A stretch of 15,323 nt of DNA from JBBECJ01 sp041751795 (GTDB lineage Bacteria; Chloroflexota; Chloroflexia; Thermomicrobiales; CFX8): contig JBGSWU010000060.1 in the NCBI GenBank assembly GCA_041751795.1, positions 1-15,323 of the forward strand, in the 5' to 3' direction. This document shows positions 1 through 7,137 of the stretch, one piece after another (positions within the stretch are counted from its first letter, which is position 1; every line of letters begins with the position of its first letter). The position numbers and the translations under genes are program-made. The notes beneath the pieces are model-generated. The model was not told the DNA's origin. It did not search any database and was given only the letters and a program-made list of their open reading frames with translations.

Positions 1-414
1 ATGGACCTGAGTCTCGCGGTCAATGTCGCCCCAGTTGGCACCCGGCTGGACCCTGGCGATTCGTGTGGCGGCGTCGACCTGGACGGACCGCATGCCGGAG
101 AGATCGAGCATCAGCGCTCCGTCGGCGACGGCGTTCCCGGCGACGTTGTGACCGTTGCCACGAACCGACAGCAGGACGTTGTGGTCGCGGGCGAAGGCGA
201 CGGTGGTGGCGACATCAGCGGTGCCACTGGCGCGGACGATGAGCGCCGGGTACTTATCGATCATTCCGTTCCAGACCTGGCGTGCTTCGCTGTAGCCAGC
301 GTCACCGGGCCGCATGACCCGTCCACGGATGCTGGCGATGAAGGCGGTGAGCACATCATCCTCAAGCACGATCTGCTCGCCGGACGTGGAAAGAGCGCGT
401 TCTGCGATCGACAT
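1..414 (-). CDS. FAD-dependent oxidase of the BBE/6-hydroxynicotine oxidase type (N-terminal part)
   Basis: Reading the minus strand from the ATG at 414 gives 138 residues with no stop; the gene runs off the window. Residues about 55-138 match an FAD_binding_4 (PCMH-type) domain: P56-A57-L58-I59 strand, 'SVRGNGHNVAGN' at 83-94, and 'VQPGANWGDID' at 122-132. His89 lies where this family attaches FAD covalently (8-alpha-histidyl); the usual motif is RGGGHN, so Asn replaces one Gly. Enzymes of this family oxidise amines, alcohols or sugars with O2, but the substrate cannot be told from this fragment. The start is supported by AAAGGAAC about 8 nt upstream. It is the last gene of a minus-strand row and is preceded by two stem-loops (433-487) that could act on its mRNA. 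No signal peptide is seen, so it is probably cytoplasmic. Confidence 0.9.
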   Translation of the reverse strand, partial: MSIAERALSTSGEQIVLEDDVLTAFIASIRGRVMRPGDAGYSEARQVWNGMIDKYPALIVRASGTADVATTVAFARDHNVLLSVRGNGHNVAGNAVADGALMLDLSGMRSVQVDAATRIARVQPGANWGDIDRETQVH

Positions 415-432
415 TGATCTGTTCCTTTCTGG

Positions 433-487
433 CCGCGCTTCATCGCGCGGATCCATCTGCTTGTTGGCCGTGGGCTCATCCCCACGG
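433..487 (-). promoter_or_regulatory. Two tandem stem-loops in the leader of the FAD oxidase
   Basis: On the minus strand, CCGTGGG/CCCACGG (487-468) closes a GATGAG loop, and CCGCGC/GCGCGG (450-433) closes a GATGAA loop. Both stems are perfect and the two 6-nt loops differ only at the last base. They lie between the stop of the 33-residue ORF (508) and the oxidase ribosome binding site. No T-run follows either, so they do not look like plain terminators. A role in mRNA stability, attenuation or protein binding is inference. Confidence 0.45.
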
Positions 488-507
488 TAGATGTGACGTG
501 GTACTGC

Positions 508-609
508 TCAGCGTCGTTCTGAGCCTGATCCGCGTCGGGTCGGGCCTTGCTTGCTCGCGATGAGCGCGTCGTAGATGCCCGTCGTGCCACGCAATGGCAG
601 ACTGCTCAT
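508..609 (-). CDS. Possible 33-residue small protein
   Basis: An ATG at 609 follows GAGGAGG with 7 nt between, one of the strongest ribosome binding sites in the window, and opens a 33-codon frame ending in TGA at 508-510. The product starts MSSLPLRGTTGIYDALIASK and ends in a basic, Ser/Gly-rich tail (RRGSGSERR). The same frame can be extended upstream to 696, but that extension has no binding site and overlaps the end of the preceding gene, so the short form is preferred. I recognise no family. It lies between the secreted protein (ending 675) and the FAD oxidase (starting 414), flanked by hairpins at 639-658 and 433-487. It could be a leader peptide, a small independent protein, or a chance frame; the binding site is the main argument for translation. 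Confidence 0.4.
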   Translation of the reverse strand: MSSLPLRGTTGIYDALIASKQGPTRRGSGSERR

Positions 610-638
610 GACTGAACCTCCTCGTGATCGTGTCCTGA

Positions 639-658
639 CGGCAACCCCGTCGTTGCCG
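639..658 (-). promoter_or_regulatory. Stem-loop after the secreted-protein gene
   Basis: CGGCAAC and GTTGCCG form a perfect 7-bp stem with the 6-nt loop GACGGG (minus strand). It sits 16 nt beyond the stop of the secreted-protein gene and just before the ribosome binding site of the 33-residue ORF. No T-tract follows. It may be a weak terminator or an mRNA 3'-end stabiliser. It shares size and loop length with the two hairpins at 433-487. Confidence 0.4.
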
Positions 659-674
659 CCAATCGGTTCGTGGC

Positions 675-1328
675 TTACTGCGCCAGCAGCGTCCATGTCA
701 GGTCGAAGCGAATGAAGAACGTGGTCTCGCTCCGGTCAACGATGCTGAACGTCTGGTCGCCGACGGTGATCGTTCCGCGCACCTTCGCCGGGCGTTCCGT
801 TTGTCGTTCTTCCTGCAGCGCAGGACCATGTTCTCCGGTGAGCGGGTTCTCAACCATGACCTCGTCAGCGAACTGGTAGTTCACCCGTGGTCCGGTTGGA
901 TTCCATCTGACGTTGACCGAGACCGGCTGTTCGCCACCAGCGCCGTCGTTGGCCATGAACTGGCCCTTTAAGGCGGCGCCACTCAGTCGATTGGCGATGT
1001 CGAAGGCCATGTCGTCGGATTCGAATTCGACATCAAGGATGACGTCGTCGAGGCAGATATCTTCCTGGTAGATACCGATCGAGGCCTGACGATGGTTGTC
1101 ACGTGTGCCGTCGTTCCATGCTTGTTTGTATTCAGATACTCTCAGGAAGATCGACGTCGTGAGGCAACCCTCGGTCCGCTCGAATACGCTGACGGCGCTG
1201 CGGGTGTGCTCCGCGAAGATGACATTCTCCGGCAGGTCGGTGTGCTGACTGGCGCTGGCGAGCGTTGGGATCAGCAGGGTGATGGCCGTCATGGCCACCG
1301 CGGAAAGCGTCAGAAATCGGCGACGCAT
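675..1328 (-). CDS. Secreted protein of unknown function
   Basis: 217 residues from the ATG at 1328, which has AAGGAGG 9 nt upstream. An in-frame start 20 codons earlier lacks a binding site and would bury the signal peptide. The N-terminus is a classic Sec signal: MRRR, a hydrophobic core (about 8-20), then 'TLASAS' with an AxA cleavage site after about residue 26. The mature part has two cysteines (about 55 and 92) that could form a disulphide, and many alternating hydrophobic/polar stretches suggesting a beta-rich fold; 'RVNYQFADEVMVENPLTGEH' is typical. The C-terminal third holds short strands such as VRGTITVGDQTFSIVD. I do not recognise a family. It is likely exported across the cytoplasmic membrane. 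It is preceded by the broken membrane-protein gene at a 109-bp distance, so it may be co-transcribed or have its own promoter. Confidence 0.8.
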   Translation of the reverse strand: MRRRFLTLSAVAMTAITLLIPTLASASQHTDLPENVIFAEHTRSAVSVFERTEGCLTTSIFLRVSEYKQAWNDGTRDNHRQASIGIYQEDICLDDVILDVEFESDDMAFDIANRLSGAALKGQFMANDGAGGEQPVSVNVRWNPTGPRVNYQFADEVMVENPLTGEHGPALQEERQTERPAKVRGTITVGDQTFSIVDRSETTFFIRFDLTWTLLAQ

Positions 1329-1437
1329 CGTGTGAATCCTCCTTGATTCATTTGGCCAGATGCTGCGATGGACAGGAGTGGTCGGCACAGCTGCTGCGCC
1401 GGGATTCAGGTCATGACATGGCGGCTCCTTTCATGGC

Positions 1438-2012
1438 TCAGGTTCGCGAGCGACGCAGTTGGATGACGAATGCGACGATGAGCGGCGCCGTTTCGACAGC
1501 GTTGTAGATGAAGTGCAGATCGGGACGTGTCAGCGGACGGCCACCACCGATCCGACCACCGACAGCCAGAGCCAGCGGTTGGTGCGAAATCGCGCGACGA
1601 GGACTCCGGCAGCGAGGACGACCCACCCATTCCAGACCAGATGGACCCACTCGACGTCGAGCGTGCTGACGACACCGCGCGCGTCCTGCCCTGTTTGACC
1701 GAGGATGTGGATCTGGACCATCTGCGCCAGATGCTCGGCGAAGTGACCAGTCTGACTGATGGCGAGGACGTAGAAGATGGCGAGCCAGCCGTAGTTGCGC
1801 CACGTCCAGATCGTTTCGTGGCTGAAAACCGGGAACCACGGAACGACACCCGCAATCGCGATCGCCCAGAGTGGCAATCCCGCCAGTGATCCCGCAGCGA
1901 CCGACGCGCCGGCAACGGTGGATGTCAGCAGCATGATGCGTGGTGGCACATACGGGAGCAGGGCGAATCGGGGCATGTCGTCGTACTGGCGGGTCGTCGC
2001 TGGAACGAGCAT
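1438..2012 (-). pseudogene. Small membrane protein with His motifs, interrupted by a -1 frameshift
   Basis: The ATG at 2012 has GAGAGGAG with a 6-nt spacer. The frame runs 160 residues and stops at 1530-1532. The next frame (tail ending at 1438) continues sensibly as GRPLTRPDLHFIYNAVETAP followed by a hydrophobic helix and LRRSRT. Moving back one base near 1540-1548 (GTGGTGGCC) joins the two, giving VV-GRPLTR and exactly 191 residues plus stop, so one missing base, probably a G, explains it. Predicted helices lie near residues 25-42, 46-62, 75-88, 126-141, 146-157 and in the tail. Histidines H90, H94, H102 and H124 ('QTGHFAEHLAQMVQIH', 'VEWVHLVWN') sit in or next to helices and could bind heme or metal (inference). 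No family name is recognised. The break may be real decay or a sequencing/assembly error. Confidence 0.62.
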
Positions 2013-2143
2013 CAATATCTCCTCTCATGCACCAGCGTCGTTGCCGGTGGATTCGCGTGGCCATCGTTGGCCAGAGAGAGCGTTCACCGGACACCACCGC
2101 ATCCGGCTGGGTGGTACCTTCGTTCGACTACGGACTGTTCAAA

Positions 2144-2953
2144 TCAGCGCAGGCCGGCGAAGAGGTCGTCTTCGACGTCTCGCCCGCCATTGACAAAGCT
2201 GATTGCGCGATAAAACGTCTGGGGTGCGAGGAGGTCGCGGAGCCGCGCTTCCGGCAGATTCGCGATCGCGTCGTAACCGGGGAGTTGCGAGCGATGACAC
2301 GAGATCGCGTCCCAGGCCTGACGCCAGTAGTCGGATGTATCGATGTGCGTGGTGATGGCCCAATCTGGCCAGGAAACCGAGCGTCGTTCGACGCCATCGA
2401 TTTCCATCACGAGGTCACCGAAGGCTTCTTCGTAGATGGCGTTCGTTTGTTCGAGGAACACCATGTAGTACAGCTTCTGCACCTGATGCGGAAGTTGCGA
2501 TCCGGTCAGGACGCACTCGTCGTTGGCAGCCATCACGGCAGTCGTCGTCAACTGTGAGATGGCGATGTGGTCAGGATGACCGTACGCGCCGTCGGGGCCG
2601 AAGGTGATGACGACATCCGGTCGGATATCGCGAATCTGGCCGACGATCCGGGCGATGGCGCGCGACGCTGGGACGCGGTCGAGATCGCCGTCGCAGTAGT
2701 CGAGGAAGCGGAGCGAACTGATGCCGAGGACGTCGGCAGCGTGACGCAGTTCCTGTTCTCGAATCTGGCCGAACTCGAATGGGCCGGGGTAGTCCTCGGG
2801 TTCGCCGAACCAGCCCGCTTCCCCGCGTGTGGCGCAGACAAGGTGGGTTTCGATTCCCTCACTCGCGTACTTCGCGAGTGTCCCGCCGATCCCGAGCGAT
2901 TCGTCGTCGGGGTGGGCGAGGATTGCAAGCAGCCTCAATGGTGCTGCGGTCAT
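2144..2953 (-). CDS. LmbE/PIG-L family zinc-dependent N-acetylglucosamine-type deacetylase
   Basis: 269 residues from the ATG at 2953, preceded by AGAGGAG at a 6-nt spacing. Starts 17-19 codons further up lack a binding site and would overlap a TTGACA box. The family's zinc-site motifs are both present: 'AHPDDE' at 13-18 and 'GHPDH' at 125-129, with 'RPDVVITFGPDG' (111-122) before the second. Members (MshB, BshB, PIG-L, LmbE) remove an acetyl group from GlcNAc-linked substrates, for example in mycothiol or bacillithiol synthesis; others act on antibiotics or glycoconjugates. The actual substrate is not shown here, and no thiol-synthesis partner lies nearby. No signal peptide: cytoplasmic. It is first in the leftward row of genes and is divergent, across a 490-bp spacer, from the LuxR-type regulator, which could therefore control it (inference). 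Confidence 0.93.
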   Translation of the reverse strand: MTAAPLRLLAILAHPDDESLGIGGTLAKYASEGIETHLVCATRGEAGWFGEPEDYPGPFEFGQIREQELRHAADVLGISSLRFLDYCDGDLDRVPASRAIARIVGQIRDIRPDVVITFGPDGAYGHPDHIAISQLTTTAVMAANDECVLTGSQLPHQVQKLYYMVFLEQTNAIYEEAFGDLVMEIDGVERRSVSWPDWAITTHIDTSDYWRQAWDAISCHRSQLPGYDAIANLPEARLRDLLAPQTFYRAISFVNGGRDVEDDLFAGLR

Positions 2954-2983
2954 GGCACGCTCCTCTGCGTTTTGCCCAGCGAC

Positions 2984-3010
2984 ACCATCGTCGCGGGCAT
3001 CCATTGTCAA
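2984..3010 (-). promoter_or_regulatory. Candidate promoter of the LmbE-family gene
   Basis: The minus strand has a perfect TTGACA at 3010-3005. The possible -10 boxes are poor: GATGGT (2989-2984, 15-nt spacer) matches TATAAT at three positions. Transcription would begin some 20-30 nt before the ATG at 2953, which agrees with the chosen start and argues against the longer frame. Confidence 0.35.
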
Positions 3011-3148
3011 CGTTCGTCAGGGTAGGTCGTTGACGTCGGTTCTTCATCGCGAAAAACACCCAATTCTGGATCGACGCCGACAGGTGAGGATGGTTGGGTA
3101 ATAGTGCTCAATTGGTTCCCCGCGATCGATGATGTTCGTCGAGCATCG

Positions 3149-3364
3149 TTAATCTCCGGTCGCTTCAGCCAGTTCGGATGCGTGTACAGGTTCGGCCTGC
3201 CGGTCGCGGACGAGCAGCGCGGTGAGGGCGTTGATCTGGATCTGACCGGTGCCTGTGCTGATCGTCGTTACGTGGTCGATGCGCCACTCGTGGGCAGTAT
3301 CGATAGACCGATGATTCGCATCATCGGCCCACGAACCTACGCTTATGTTCCAGTGGTGTGCGTG
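3149..3364 (-). other. Startless protein-like reading frame, possible gene remnant
   Basis: The minus strand is open for 71 codons between a TAG (3365-3367) and the TAA at 3149-3151, with no ATG, GTG or TTG in frame. The later half is G/C-rich at third positions and reads like a real protein end, for example 'QIQINALTALLVRDRQ' then 'HASELAEATGD'. It could be the tail of a decayed gene. I recognise no family, and chance is possible because the opposite strand is open in the same register. Confidence 0.25.
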
Positions 3365-3365
3365 C

Positions 3366-3371
3366 TATAGT
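3366..3371 (+). promoter_or_regulatory. Candidate -10 box for the LuxR-type regulator
   Basis: TATAGT matches the TATAAT consensus at five of six positions, about 75 nt before the ATG at 3445. The -35 position at a 17-nt distance (TTATGT, 3343-3348) is weak. If used, transcription starts near 3378, downstream of the alternative GTG at 3358, which supports the ATG at 3445. Confidence 0.35.
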
Positions 3372-3444
3372 CGAATCCTGCCGCGCCTGCGACAGCGTTG
3401 AGCCAGCGACGATCTGTGATCTGTCGAGCGGAACTGTCACGACG

Positions 3445-6363
3445 ATGCCACGCTCACAGCCGTCCCAACTGCAAACACGCTCCTCCCTGTATGGTCGCGA
3501 TGCCGAAATTGCGCTCCTGCGCGACAGCCTGCGCGACGCGATAGCCGGGCAGGGACGACTCGTGCTGATCGGTGGTGAAGCAGGGATCGGGAAAACGGCG
3601 CTGGTCGAGGCACTGGCGGCTGATGCGCGCGATTCCGGGATGCTGGTGCTGTCCGGCGGCTGCTACGAACTGGCAACGACGCCGCCATACGGCCCGTGGA
3701 GCGAATTGCTCAGTGGTGACGTGCCCAGTGAGGGTCTGCCGCCAGTGCCGCTCCTGGCAGGGACGGACGAGTCGTCTGCCGCGCCGAGTCAGGACGTTCT
3801 CTTTACCCAGATGCTTGGATTTTTCCGCGCGTTGGCAGGGAAAACACCGGCGGTGCTCGTCTTCGAGGACCAGCATTGGGCCGAGGCCACCAGCCTGGAA
3901 CTGTTGCGGTTCGTTTCGCGGTCTCTGCGCGATCTGCGGCTGCTGATCCTGGTTACGTACCGCGATGTCGAGTTGTCTGCGCAGTCGCCACTCTATCGCT
4001 ACCTGCCGCAGTTCGTGCGTGAAGCCCGTCCGGTGCGCGTCAGTTTGCGACGGATTGCCAGCGATTCGATCCGCCAACTCGTCGTTGACCGCTATGAGTT
4101 GCCGGATGAGGACGAAGCGCGACTGGTCCACTATCTCGACCACTATGCCGAGGGAAACCCGTTCTTCACCGAGGAATTGCTTCGCTCGCTGGAACACGAT
4201 GGACTGCTGGTCGACGTCAGCGGTGTCTGGCAACTCGGCGATTTGTCAGACACGCAGGTGCCGCTGCTGATCCGCCAGATCATCGACACCCATGTCGGCT
4301 GGCTGGACGATGAGGCGCAGGAACTGTTACAAGTTGCGGCGGTGATCGGGACCGAGGTGCCGCTGACGCTCTGGCGCGAGGTTTCCGGTGTAGATGACGA
4401 CGCATTGCACCGGACGGTCGAGCAGGCGCTTGCGGCGCGGTTGCTGGTCGAGCAACCCGGAAGTGGTGGCCTGCGATTCGACCACGCGCTGGTTCGCGAG
4501 GCACTCTACGATGGGATGTTGCTGCCACGGCGGCTGGCCTGGCACCGCAAGATCGGCGAGATCCTGGCATCGCGTCCGAACGCCGACCCGGACACCGTTG
4601 CCCACCATCTGGAGCGGGCCGGTGATCCACGAGCTGCTGGCTGGCTGGTAAATGCCGGGGAGCGAGCAGGCCGGGCACGCGCGACACAGGACGCTGTTCA
4701 GCGCTACGAACAGGCGTTGCGGCTGCTGGAGCGGGACGACTCGTCGGCGATCGAGCGAGGTTGGCTCCTCTGCAACCTGGCCGAAGCGTACCGCTATACC
4801 GACCCGCATCGAGCGCTTGGCTACCTGGAGCAGGCGGCCTGGGTGACCGAGCAGGTCCAGGACCGCGCGCTGAACGCGATCGTCCTCTGGAGCCGGGCGA
4901 GAATTCGAGGCTTCATCGGCGAGAACACGCTGGCCGAACTGACGCAGGCGGTCGAGGCGTACGACGCGCTCTCATCCGACGACCACGAGCGGGTGCTCGC
5001 GATGGGTCGCGGCTATGCCGGGAGCCAGGGGCCGCTGACACAGTGGCTCTCGCATCATGGCCGTTTCGATGACGCGATCCGCGTTGGCGAAGGCTGCCTC
5101 GCGCGCCAGCAGGGGGAACTATCTCCCGCACACCATAGCGAAATCGCCCACGCACTGTTCGGCCTCGGCCTCGCCTATGCCGCGACCGGCAGGCCGGACG
5201 AGGGCCGGGCAGCGCTCGAACGGGCCAGCGAGCACTTCTTCGGGCTCGGGAACAACTTCATGGCGGCGGCGGCGCTGAAGTGGGTGATGCTGGAAGCTGT
5301 CCTCGTCTACTACACCGCCGACCTCGACGCGCGTCGTGAGGTGCAGGCCGGATACGCCGATACCTGGGTGCAGACGAGCACGTTCGCGAGTTACCGCGAT
5401 GGCCAGCCGTTGTTGCCACTCTTCCCTGAGCAGATCGCGCGTGGGGACTGGGACGAGGCGTACGAGGGCGCGCAGATCTACCAGAAAACGAGTTTCCTGC
5501 GGGTGGACTGCCTTGCGGCGCTTGCCGAGATCGAGCGGCTGCGCGGTGAGCGGGAAGCGGCCTGGGGCCGAATTCAGGTTGGCATCCCACACGGAACAGA
5601 AACGGAGCCGAGCAGCCCGTTCTTCGTCCGGACGCTGGCGTTGCAACGAGTTGCCGCTGATCTCGCACTCGACGAGGGGCGTCCTGAGCGAGCGCGTGAA
5701 TGGATCGACGCGCACGAGTACTGGCTCGACTGGTCAGGTAGGTTGACCGACCGGGCATCTGGTCTGTTGCTCCGAGCGCGATTGAGGCTGCTGGAGGGGC
5801 AACCGGAGCAGGCAAGCGCCGCAGCGCGGGCCGCGCTCGATCGCGCTCGAGTTCCTCGTCAGCCGCTAGTGCTGCTGTCGGTTCAGCGCTTCCTCGGCGA
5901 GCTCGACATCGCGGCTGGTCAGTACGATGCCGCTGCGATCGCGCTCGACGAGTCTCGCCGGCTGGCCGACGCATGCAGTGCGCCATACGAGCGCGCGTTG
6001 ACCCTGCTCAGTCTGGCCGAACTGGCGCTGGCGCAGGATCGCTCGTCGGACGCCATGCCACTGCTTGAAGCCGCTCGCGACGTGTTCGACCGTCTCGGAG
6101 CGGCTCCCGCGTTGGAGCGAATCGCGGCGGTAGAACGGCGACTGCCGGTGAAGCCAGTCGCACGGACGGCTGGTGGCCTCTCGGTCCGCGAAGTCGAGGT
6201 GCTGCAACTGGTCGCCAAGGGCATGACCGACGCCGACGTCGCCGATGCCCTCTTCATCTCCCCGCGCACCGTCGCGCGCCATCTCCAATCGGTCTACAAC
6301 AAGCTCGGCGTCAACTCCCGGACGGCCGCGACTGCCTTCGCTTTCGAGCATGGGTTGGTGTGA
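3445..6363 (+). CDS. LAL-type LuxR family transcriptional regulator with AAA/STAND ATPase domain
   Basis: 972 residues from the ATG at 3445; the frame is open 29 codons further up, but that part lies over the likely promoter and reads unlike the family. N-terminal ATPase (about 14-270): Walker A 'GGEAGIGKT' at 43-51 and Walker B 'VLVFEDQHWAE' at 137-147, the latter with the usual DxHWA sequence. The middle (about 370-880) is helical and TPR-like, for example 'ALFGLGLAYAATGRPDEGRA'. The C-terminal 63 residues (910-972) are a LuxR/GerE HTH with 'LSVREVEVLQLVAKGMTDAD' and 'ISPRTVARHLQSVYNKLGV'. This domain order and length are those of large ATP-binding LuxR (MalT-like) regulators, which sense a ligand or partner and then activate transcription. 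The ligand is unknown. It is divergent from the LmbE-family gene and convergent with the RHH gene. The ribosome binding site is weak (GAGCGGA at a long distance). Confidence 0.95.
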   Translation: MPRSQPSQLQTRSSLYGRDAEIALLRDSLRDAIAGQGRLVLIGGEAGIGKTALVEALAADARDSGMLVLSGGCYELATTPPYGPWSELLSGDVPSEGLPPVPLLAGTDESSAAPSQDVLFTQMLGFFRALAGKTPAVLVFEDQHWAEATSLELLRFVSRSLRDLRLLILVTYRDVELSAQSPLYRYLPQFVREARPVRVSLRRIASDSIRQLVVDRYELPDEDEARLVHYLDHYAEGNPFFTEELLRSLEHDGLLVDVSGVWQLGDLSDTQVPLLIRQIIDTHVGWLDDEAQELLQVAAVIGTEVPLTLWREVSGVDDDALHRTVEQALAARLLVEQPGSGGLRFDHALVREALYDGMLLPRRLAWHRKIGEILASRPNADPDTVAHHLERAGDPRAAGWLVNAGERAGRARATQDAVQRYEQALRLLERDDSSAIERGWLLCNLAEAYRYTDPHRALGYLEQAAWVTEQVQDRALNAIVLWSRARIRGFIGENTLAELTQAVEAYDALSSDDHERVLAMGRGYAGSQGPLTQWLSHHGRFDDAIRVGEGCLARQQGELSPAHHSEIAHALFGLGLAYAATGRPDEGRAALERASEHFFGLGNNFMAAAALKWVMLEAVLVYYTADLDARREVQAGYADTWVQTSTFASYRDGQPLLPLFPEQIARGDWDEAYEGAQIYQKTSFLRVDCLAALAEIERLRGEREAAWGRIQVGIPHGTETEPSSPFFVRTLALQRVAADLALDEGRPERAREWIDAHEYWLDWSGRLTDRASGLLLRARLRLLEGQPEQASAAARAALDRARVPRQPLVLLSVQRFLGELDIAAGQYDAAAIALDESRRLADACSAPYERALTLLSLAELALAQDRSSDAMPLLEAARDVFDRLGAAPALERIAAVERRLPVKPVARTAGGLSVREVEVLQLVAKGMTDADVADALFISPRTVARHLQSVYNKLGVNSRTAATAFAFEHGLV

Positions 6364-6452
6364 TTCGTAGTGCTTCCCAAGATGGTCAAAACGGTTGGTA
6401 ATCAAGCTCCGTATTCGTGTTGATCTACGGTAAACAGAATAATTGGCGAGAC

Positions 6453-6482
6453 CGTGAGCGTTACTTTAATGAAACGCTCACG
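6453..6482. terminator. Perfect 10-bp inverted repeat between convergent genes
   Basis: CGTGAGCGTT (6453-6462) and AACGCTCACG (6473-6482) pair perfectly around the 10-nt loop ACTTTAATGA. The repeat starts one base after the stop of the minus-strand RHH gene (6484) and about 90 nt after the regulator's stop. Neither side has a clear T-run, so it is an atypical terminator. Because RHH proteins bind inverted repeats it could also be an operator, but its place behind the gene favours a terminator. Confidence 0.5.
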
Positions 6483-6483
6483 A

Positions 6484-6804
6484 TCAGGTGGGTTGGTGTA
6501 CGTCTCGGCGAGCAGGCGCGGCGGCTGTGAAGGTGAGGTGCAAAGCTCCGCTGCCCGAAGTGCTCATCGAGTAGGTGCGTGAGGTTCCCATAACCCGTTC
6601 AGCTCGCTCAAGTGCTGCAGTTCGGATGAACTCTGATACCTTCATGTTGCTCGCGCTCGCAGCTTCGCTCACCTTACTGAAGTCATCTCGAGGGAAGGCA
6701 ACTGATACTATCGCTCGGGGGTTCTTCGGCGGCTCATGAGTTTCCGCCTGATCGAGGGCCCACTCATCGTCTTGGTTGTAGTCTTTATCGTTGTTGTGTT
6801 CCAT
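6484..6804 (-). CDS. Ribbon-helix-helix (RHH) protein, antitoxin- or MobC-like
   Basis: 106 residues from the ATG at 6804, with AGGGGG six nt upstream; the frame is open nine codons further, without support. Residues about 1-28 are acidic and Asn/Asp-rich. Residues about 29-72 look like an RHH domain: a strand 'RAIVSVAFPRDD', a helix 'FSKVSEAASASNM', and a second helix 'KVSEFIRTAALERAERV'. This pattern is typical of DNA-binding antitoxins and plasmid mobilisation accessory proteins. The tail (75-106) is Ser/Thr/Ala-rich. It lies 30 nt after the ~100-residue gene at 6835-7137 on the same strand, the order seen in BrnT-BrnA-type modules (toxin first, RHH antitoxin second). It would bind DNA as a dimer and may repress the divergent promoters at 7131-7202 (inference). 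No similar plasmid gene is nearby. Confidence 0.75.
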   Translation of the reverse strand: MEHNNDKDYNQDDEWALDQAETHEPPKNPRAIVSVAFPRDDFSKVSEAASASNMKVSEFIRTAALERAERVMGTSRTYSMSTSGSGALHLTFTAAAPARRDVHQPT

Positions 6805-6834
6805 TCCTATCCCCCTATTACATCTGTTCACGTG

Positions 6835-7137
6835 TTACCTGCTCCTTGGTAGGCGTGCTCGCTGGGCTTCAGTGCAGCGCCAAGCGGTCACTGGGCGCCA
6901 GATTACTGGATCGTGTGTTGACTCGATCGGGATGGCCAGACACTCACCACTGCGATCTTGGCCGATAACGAGATATTGTCCACGTCGCTCCTTTCGGTTC
7001 CGTGCAACCGCGAAGCGGTGTTCAAGTACCTGGAGGACTTGGTCTGCTGTAAGGCTACGCCCAGGTTCACCACCACCCCAGAATTTTTCCTCATTCATGT
7101 CGTCTATGAGGAAAGCAGCGATGGTGATGCTTGACAA
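6835..7137 (-). CDS. Small protein paired with the RHH gene, possible toxin
   Basis: 100 residues from a TTG at 7137 preceded by AGAGAGG at an 8-nt spacing. The frame is open to 7209, but that region contains the promoter (-10 at 7174-7179), so the TTG is preferred; the ATG at residue 14 is another option. The protein has 'IAAFLIDDMNEEKFW' near the start, a helix 'TADQVLQVLEHRFAVARN', then two strand-like stretches 'RGQYLVIGQDRSGECLAIPI' and 'DPVIWRPVTAWRCTEAQRARL'. That ending resembles small BrnT/RelE-like RNase toxins in outline (basic, compact, strand-rich C-terminus), but I can point to no catalytic residues, so toxin is a guess from context. It is followed by the RHH gene after 30 nt, making a two-gene unit. 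Confidence 0.65.
   Translation of the reverse strand: MSSITIAAFLIDDMNEEKFWGGGEPGRSLTADQVLQVLEHRFAVARNRKERRGQYLVIGQDRSGECLAIPIESTHDPVIWRPVTAWRCTEAQRARLPRSR

Larger units (their letters stand above)
2954..3444. other. 490-bp spacer between divergent genes
   Basis: This spacer separates the LmbE-family gene from the LuxR-type regulator. It holds the TTGACA box at 3005-3010 and a TATAGT box at 3366-3371. It has no convincing complete gene: the minus-strand frame 3149-3364 reads like protein but has no start codon, and the plus-strand frame 3104-3370 has a GTG start with a poorly spaced binding site and an unremarkable product. No clear repeat or RNA gene was seen. Confidence 0.5.

Noticed and set aside
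1..417. 138-codon plus-strand frame
   Set aside because: It is the mirror of the FAD oxidase on the minus strand, which shows a clear RGNGHN motif and a ribosome binding site.
1405..1437. AAAGGAG followed by ATG TCA TGA on the minus strand after the membrane protein gene
   Set aside because: A good binding site but only a two-codon frame; nothing supports a gene.
2058..2073. TGGCCA-TCGT-TGGCCA repeat after the LmbE-family gene
   Set aside because: The 6-bp unit is itself palindromic and short, no T-run follows, so it is too weak to call a terminator.
1940..2557. 205-codon plus-strand frame
   Set aside because: Antisense to the start of the membrane protein gene and to the LmbE-family gene, which has both zinc motifs.
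3104..3370. 88-codon plus-strand frame with a GTG start
   Set aside because: The binding site is poorly spaced, the product resembles nothing, and the frame overlaps the likely regulator promoter.
3454..4233. 259-codon minus-strand frame
   Set aside because: Antisense to the ATPase domain of the LuxR-type regulator.
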